64,000 nucleotides of DNA, taken from the NCBI RefSeq assembly GCF_001885095.1, contig NZ_LZDD01000002.1, forward strand, positions 124,001 to 188,000, given 5' to 3'. Each line of letters begins with the position of its first letter. Position 1 is the first letter of the stretch. Below, piece after piece: positions 61,879 through 64,000 of this stretch. Source of the stretch: Streptococcus bovimastitidis (GTDB taxonomy: Bacteria > Bacillota > Bacilli > Lactobacillales > Streptococcaceae). The position numbers and the translations under genes were made by a program. Under the pieces are notes generated by a model. The model did not search any database and was not told the origin of the DNA. It saw only the letters and a program-made list of their open reading frames with translations.

Positions 61879-64000
61879 ATGAAATACAATCAATTCTCTT
61901 ATATCAAAACAAATGCTCAAGAAGCCTTAAAAGATTTAGAAAATCTAGGTTTTACTTTTACAAATTTAGACACACCAAAAGCCCTTTTTAAACGTTTTTT
62001 AGACCACTATTATTTTCATCACAGTGACAAAGACTATCCGCTTAGCCTCTTGTTGGCTGATCAGAACCGAGATTTAGAAACTTTTTTCAAATCAGAAGAC
62101 AGCTTAACTGAGCCTATCTTCCAATTGGTAGCCTTACAGCTACTAGGTTTTGTTCCAAACTTTGATTTTCAAGACGCCCAAGAATTTAGCCAAAAAATTA
62201 ATTTACCCGTCCAATATCAGGAAGAGGACTTTATTCTTAGCATCCACCAACTCTTATCCTGCCGCAACAAAACAGGGATGACCTTGGTAGAAGATTTGAT
62301 TAGCCAAGGTATTCTAGCTCAGGATAATGACTACCATTTCTTTAACGGGAAAAGCTTAGCCACCTTTAATAGCCATGAGCTGATTAAAGAAATTGTTTAT
62401 GTGGAAGCACCAATTGATACGGATCTAGATGGTCAAAGAGACTTGGTTAAAGTTAATATTCTCAGACCAAAAACAGCCCACAAAATCCCCGTGATGATGA
62501 CTGCAAGTCCATATCACCAAGGGGTCAATGAAGTGGCTAACGACAAGAAACTTTATAAAATGGAAGGGAACCTAGCTGTTAAGGATAGCGGGAAAATCCA
62601 TGTGGAAGACCGCCACATTACGACAATTGATCAAGAAAAGCTTGATTTGCCTACGGCTCCTGCTAGCGAAACTTTCGCCTACATCAACTCTTATGGCCTC
62701 AATGACTACTTCTTAGCGCGTGGATTTGCCAACATCTATGTCTCTGGCGTCGGTACAGCAGGTTCGGAAGGCTTCATGACTTCCGGCGATTACCTGCAAG
62801 TGGAAAGCTTCAAGGCCGTTATTGATTGGTTGAATGGCAAAGCACCTGCATATAGTAGCCATAAACGTGAAACTCTGGTCGAAGCTGACTGGACCAATGG
62901 CAAAGTAGCAACTACCGGTAAATCCTATTTGGGCACCATGTCAACAGGTTTAGCCACCACAGGGGTTGAGGGACTGGAAGTGATCATCGCAGAAGCTGCC
63001 ATCTCCTCATGGTACGACTACTACCGTGAAAACGGATTAATCTGTAGCCCAGGCGGATACCCAGGCGAAGACCTGGATGTTTTGACTGAATTAACCTATT
63101 CCCGCTCTTTGTTAGCCGGCGACTATTTAAAAACTAAAGACAAATACCAAGAACTTCTAGATCATCAGTCTGCTGCTCTTGACCGTGCAAGTGGCGACTA
63201 CAACCAATTCTGGCATGACCGCAATTATCTACCAAATACCAACAAGGTCACTTGTGAGGTAGTTTTCACCCATGGTCTTCAAGACTGGAATGTCAAACCC
63301 CGTCAGGTTTATCAAATCTTTAATGCTTTACCTAAGACGGTCAATAAGCATGCCTTTCTCCATCATGGTCAACACGTTTACATGCATAACTGGCAATCCA
63401 TTGACTTTAAAGAAAGCATGAATGCTCTTCTTAGCCAAAAATTACTTGGTCTCGACAACCAGTTCCAACTTCCAATCCTCATTTGGCAGGACAACCAGAA
63501 AGAACAATCCTGGCAAGTCCTTGACCAATTTGGAGCAAGTGGACGCCATAACCTTTCTTTTGGAGAAGGACAAAAAACCATTAACAATCATTACACTGAA
63601 GATAGATTTGCGGCATTTGGCAAGGACTTCCGGGTCTTCAAGAAAGATTTATTCTCTGGGAAAGCCAACGCCCTTGCGCTAGAGTTCAAGCTAGGTCAAG
63701 ATGTTCACCTTAACGGGGAAATTTGCTTACATTTGCGCCTCAAATCCTCCGTCAACAAAGGCATCCTTTCTGCTCAGCTATTGGACAAGGGTCCTAAAAA
63801 ACGCCTAGGAGATACGCCAGCAGTTATTGACCTTAGGGTTATTGATAATGGTCAGAACTTCGCGCGTGAGGATCTCAAAGAGTTACCGATGAGCATGAGT
63901 TCTGAGCGGGTAGTTGCCAAAGGCGTCCTTAATTTGCAAAACCGTGAGGATCTTATGGAGATCAAAACTATTGAACCGGATCAATGGATGACTTTTGATT
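61879..64000 (+). CDS. pepX: Xaa-Pro dipeptidyl-peptidase, partial
   Basis: Cytosolic serine exopeptidase (S15) releasing Xaa-Pro dipeptides. The frame starts [17 protein letters not shown] and remains open for 707 codons to the window edge; the family is about 760 aa, so the last ~50 residues are missing. The catalytic Ser is in [13 protein letters not shown], the Asp in [10 protein letters not shown] and the His in HHGQHVYMH. The ribosome site is weak (AAAGAATGG). Divergent from gla, the arrangement known from lactococci and streptococci. Confidence 0.96.
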   Translation, partial: MKYNQFSYIKTNAQEALKDLENLGFTFTNLDTPKALFKRFLDHYYFHHSDKDYPLSLLLADQNRDLETFFKSEDSLTEPIFQLVALQLLGFVPNFDFQDAQEFSQKINLPVQYQEEDFILSIHQLLSCRNKTGMTLVEDLISQGILAQDNDYHFFNGKSLATFNSHELIKEIVYVEAPIDTDLDGQRDLVKVNILRPKTAHKIPVMMTASPYHQGVNEVANDKKLYKMEGNLAVKDSGKIHVEDRHITTIDQEKLDLPTAPASETFAYINSYGLNDYFLARGFANIYVSGVGTAGSEGFMTSGDYLQVESFKAVIDWLNGKAPAYSSHKRETLVEADWTNGKVATTGKSYLGTMSTGLATTGVEGLEVIIAEAAISSWYDYYRENGLICSPGGYPGEDLDVLTELTYSRSLLAGDYLKTKDKYQELLDHQSAALDRASGDYNQFWHDRNYLPNTNKVTCEVVFTHGLQDWNVKPRQVYQIFNALPKTVNKHAFLHHGQHVYMHNWQSIDFKESMNALLSQKLLGLDNQFQLPILIWQDNQKEQSWQVLDQFGASGRHNLSFGEGQKTINNHYTEDRFAAFGKDFRVFKKDLFSGKANALALEFKLGQDVHLNGEICLHLRLKSSVNKGILSAQLLDKGPKKRLGDTPAVIDLRVIDNGQNFAREDLKELPMSMSSERVVAKGVLNLQNREDLMEIKTIEPDQWMTFD

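Noticed and set aside
1..64000. CRISPR array, prophage, integrative element, rRNA or tRNA genes
   Set aside because: No spaced direct repeats, phage or integrase genes, or tRNA/rRNA signatures were seen on either strand; the only mobile DNA is the IS3-family remnant.

Overview
This is low-GC Gram-positive DNA, almost certainly a Streptococcus of the pyogenic group. It carries lactose/cellobiose- and sucrose-type PTS genes, pyruvate formate-lyase, X-prolyl dipeptidyl-peptidase beside a gla-type aquaglyceroporin, CodY, a CppA-type protein and ZapA/CvpA/MutS2 in typical streptococcal order. No rRNA, tRNA, phage or CRISPR array was seen. Species is not fixed by the sequence; a PPDK operon and a complete scr cluster argue against S. 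pyogenes and fit something like S. uberis, S. parauberis, S. iniae or S. agalactiae (inference).

Layout. 1-1723: gatC-gatA (gatA runs off the left edge). 1949-6065: ccpN-ppsR-ppdK operon, divergent from a 3-hydroxyacyl-CoA dehydrogenase. 7288-9967: sulfur/persulfide operon (three rhodanese domains plus a CoA-disulfide-reductase-type flavoprotein) divergent from a CsoR/CstR-type sensor with only one cysteine. 10017-16266: codY, alanine-type aminotransferase, universal stress protein, HAD-MazG fusion, asparaginase, aldo/keto reductase. 16393-22573: secA-acpS-alr-recG. 22718-27335: manA, GH1 glycosidase, lactose/cellobiose-type PTS IIC and an RpiR regulator. 27442-32910: sucrose cluster scrK, scrA, scrB, scrR. 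32951-39003: nusB, asp23, efp, dCMP deaminase, pepP, uvrA. 39223-42472: corA, a DUF1129-type membrane protein, then rpsF-ssb-rpsR followed by a decayed copy of the rpsR tail. 42473-43410: a 0.9-kb region with no conventional gene but a consensus promoter, a perfect cre site and repeated micro-ORFs. 43411-54672: mutY (lacking three of four Fe-S cysteines), a structured 0.5-kb gap, trxA, mutS2, cvpA, zapA, rnhC, lepB, recD2, a small membrane protein and dinB. 54881-57704: pfl and a GNAT acetyltransferase. 57719-58511: a deleted IS3-family element inside the GNAT terminator, then a glycosidase-like pseudogene. 59059-64000: serine hydrolase, cppA, gla and pepX (runs off the right edge).

Regulatory picture. 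Carbon control is visible as cre-like sites at the micro-ORF promoter, scrB, pfl and the gla/pepX divide. ScrR and RpiR have inverted-repeat sites, CodY boxes sit at codY and between the aminotransferase and uspA, and a CstR-type palindrome overlaps the start of the rhodanese operon. CcpN with the PPDK regulatory kinase/phosphatase suggests controlled pyruvate-to-PEP conversion. Four genes (mutY, mutS2, rnhC, GNAT) have a -10 element 6-7 bases before the ATG and no usable Shine-Dalgarno, suggesting leaderless mRNAs.

The best candidates for something undescribed are the CcpA-linked micro-ORF locus (42629-43331), the single-cysteine CstR-like sensor, and the structured gap downstream of mutY.
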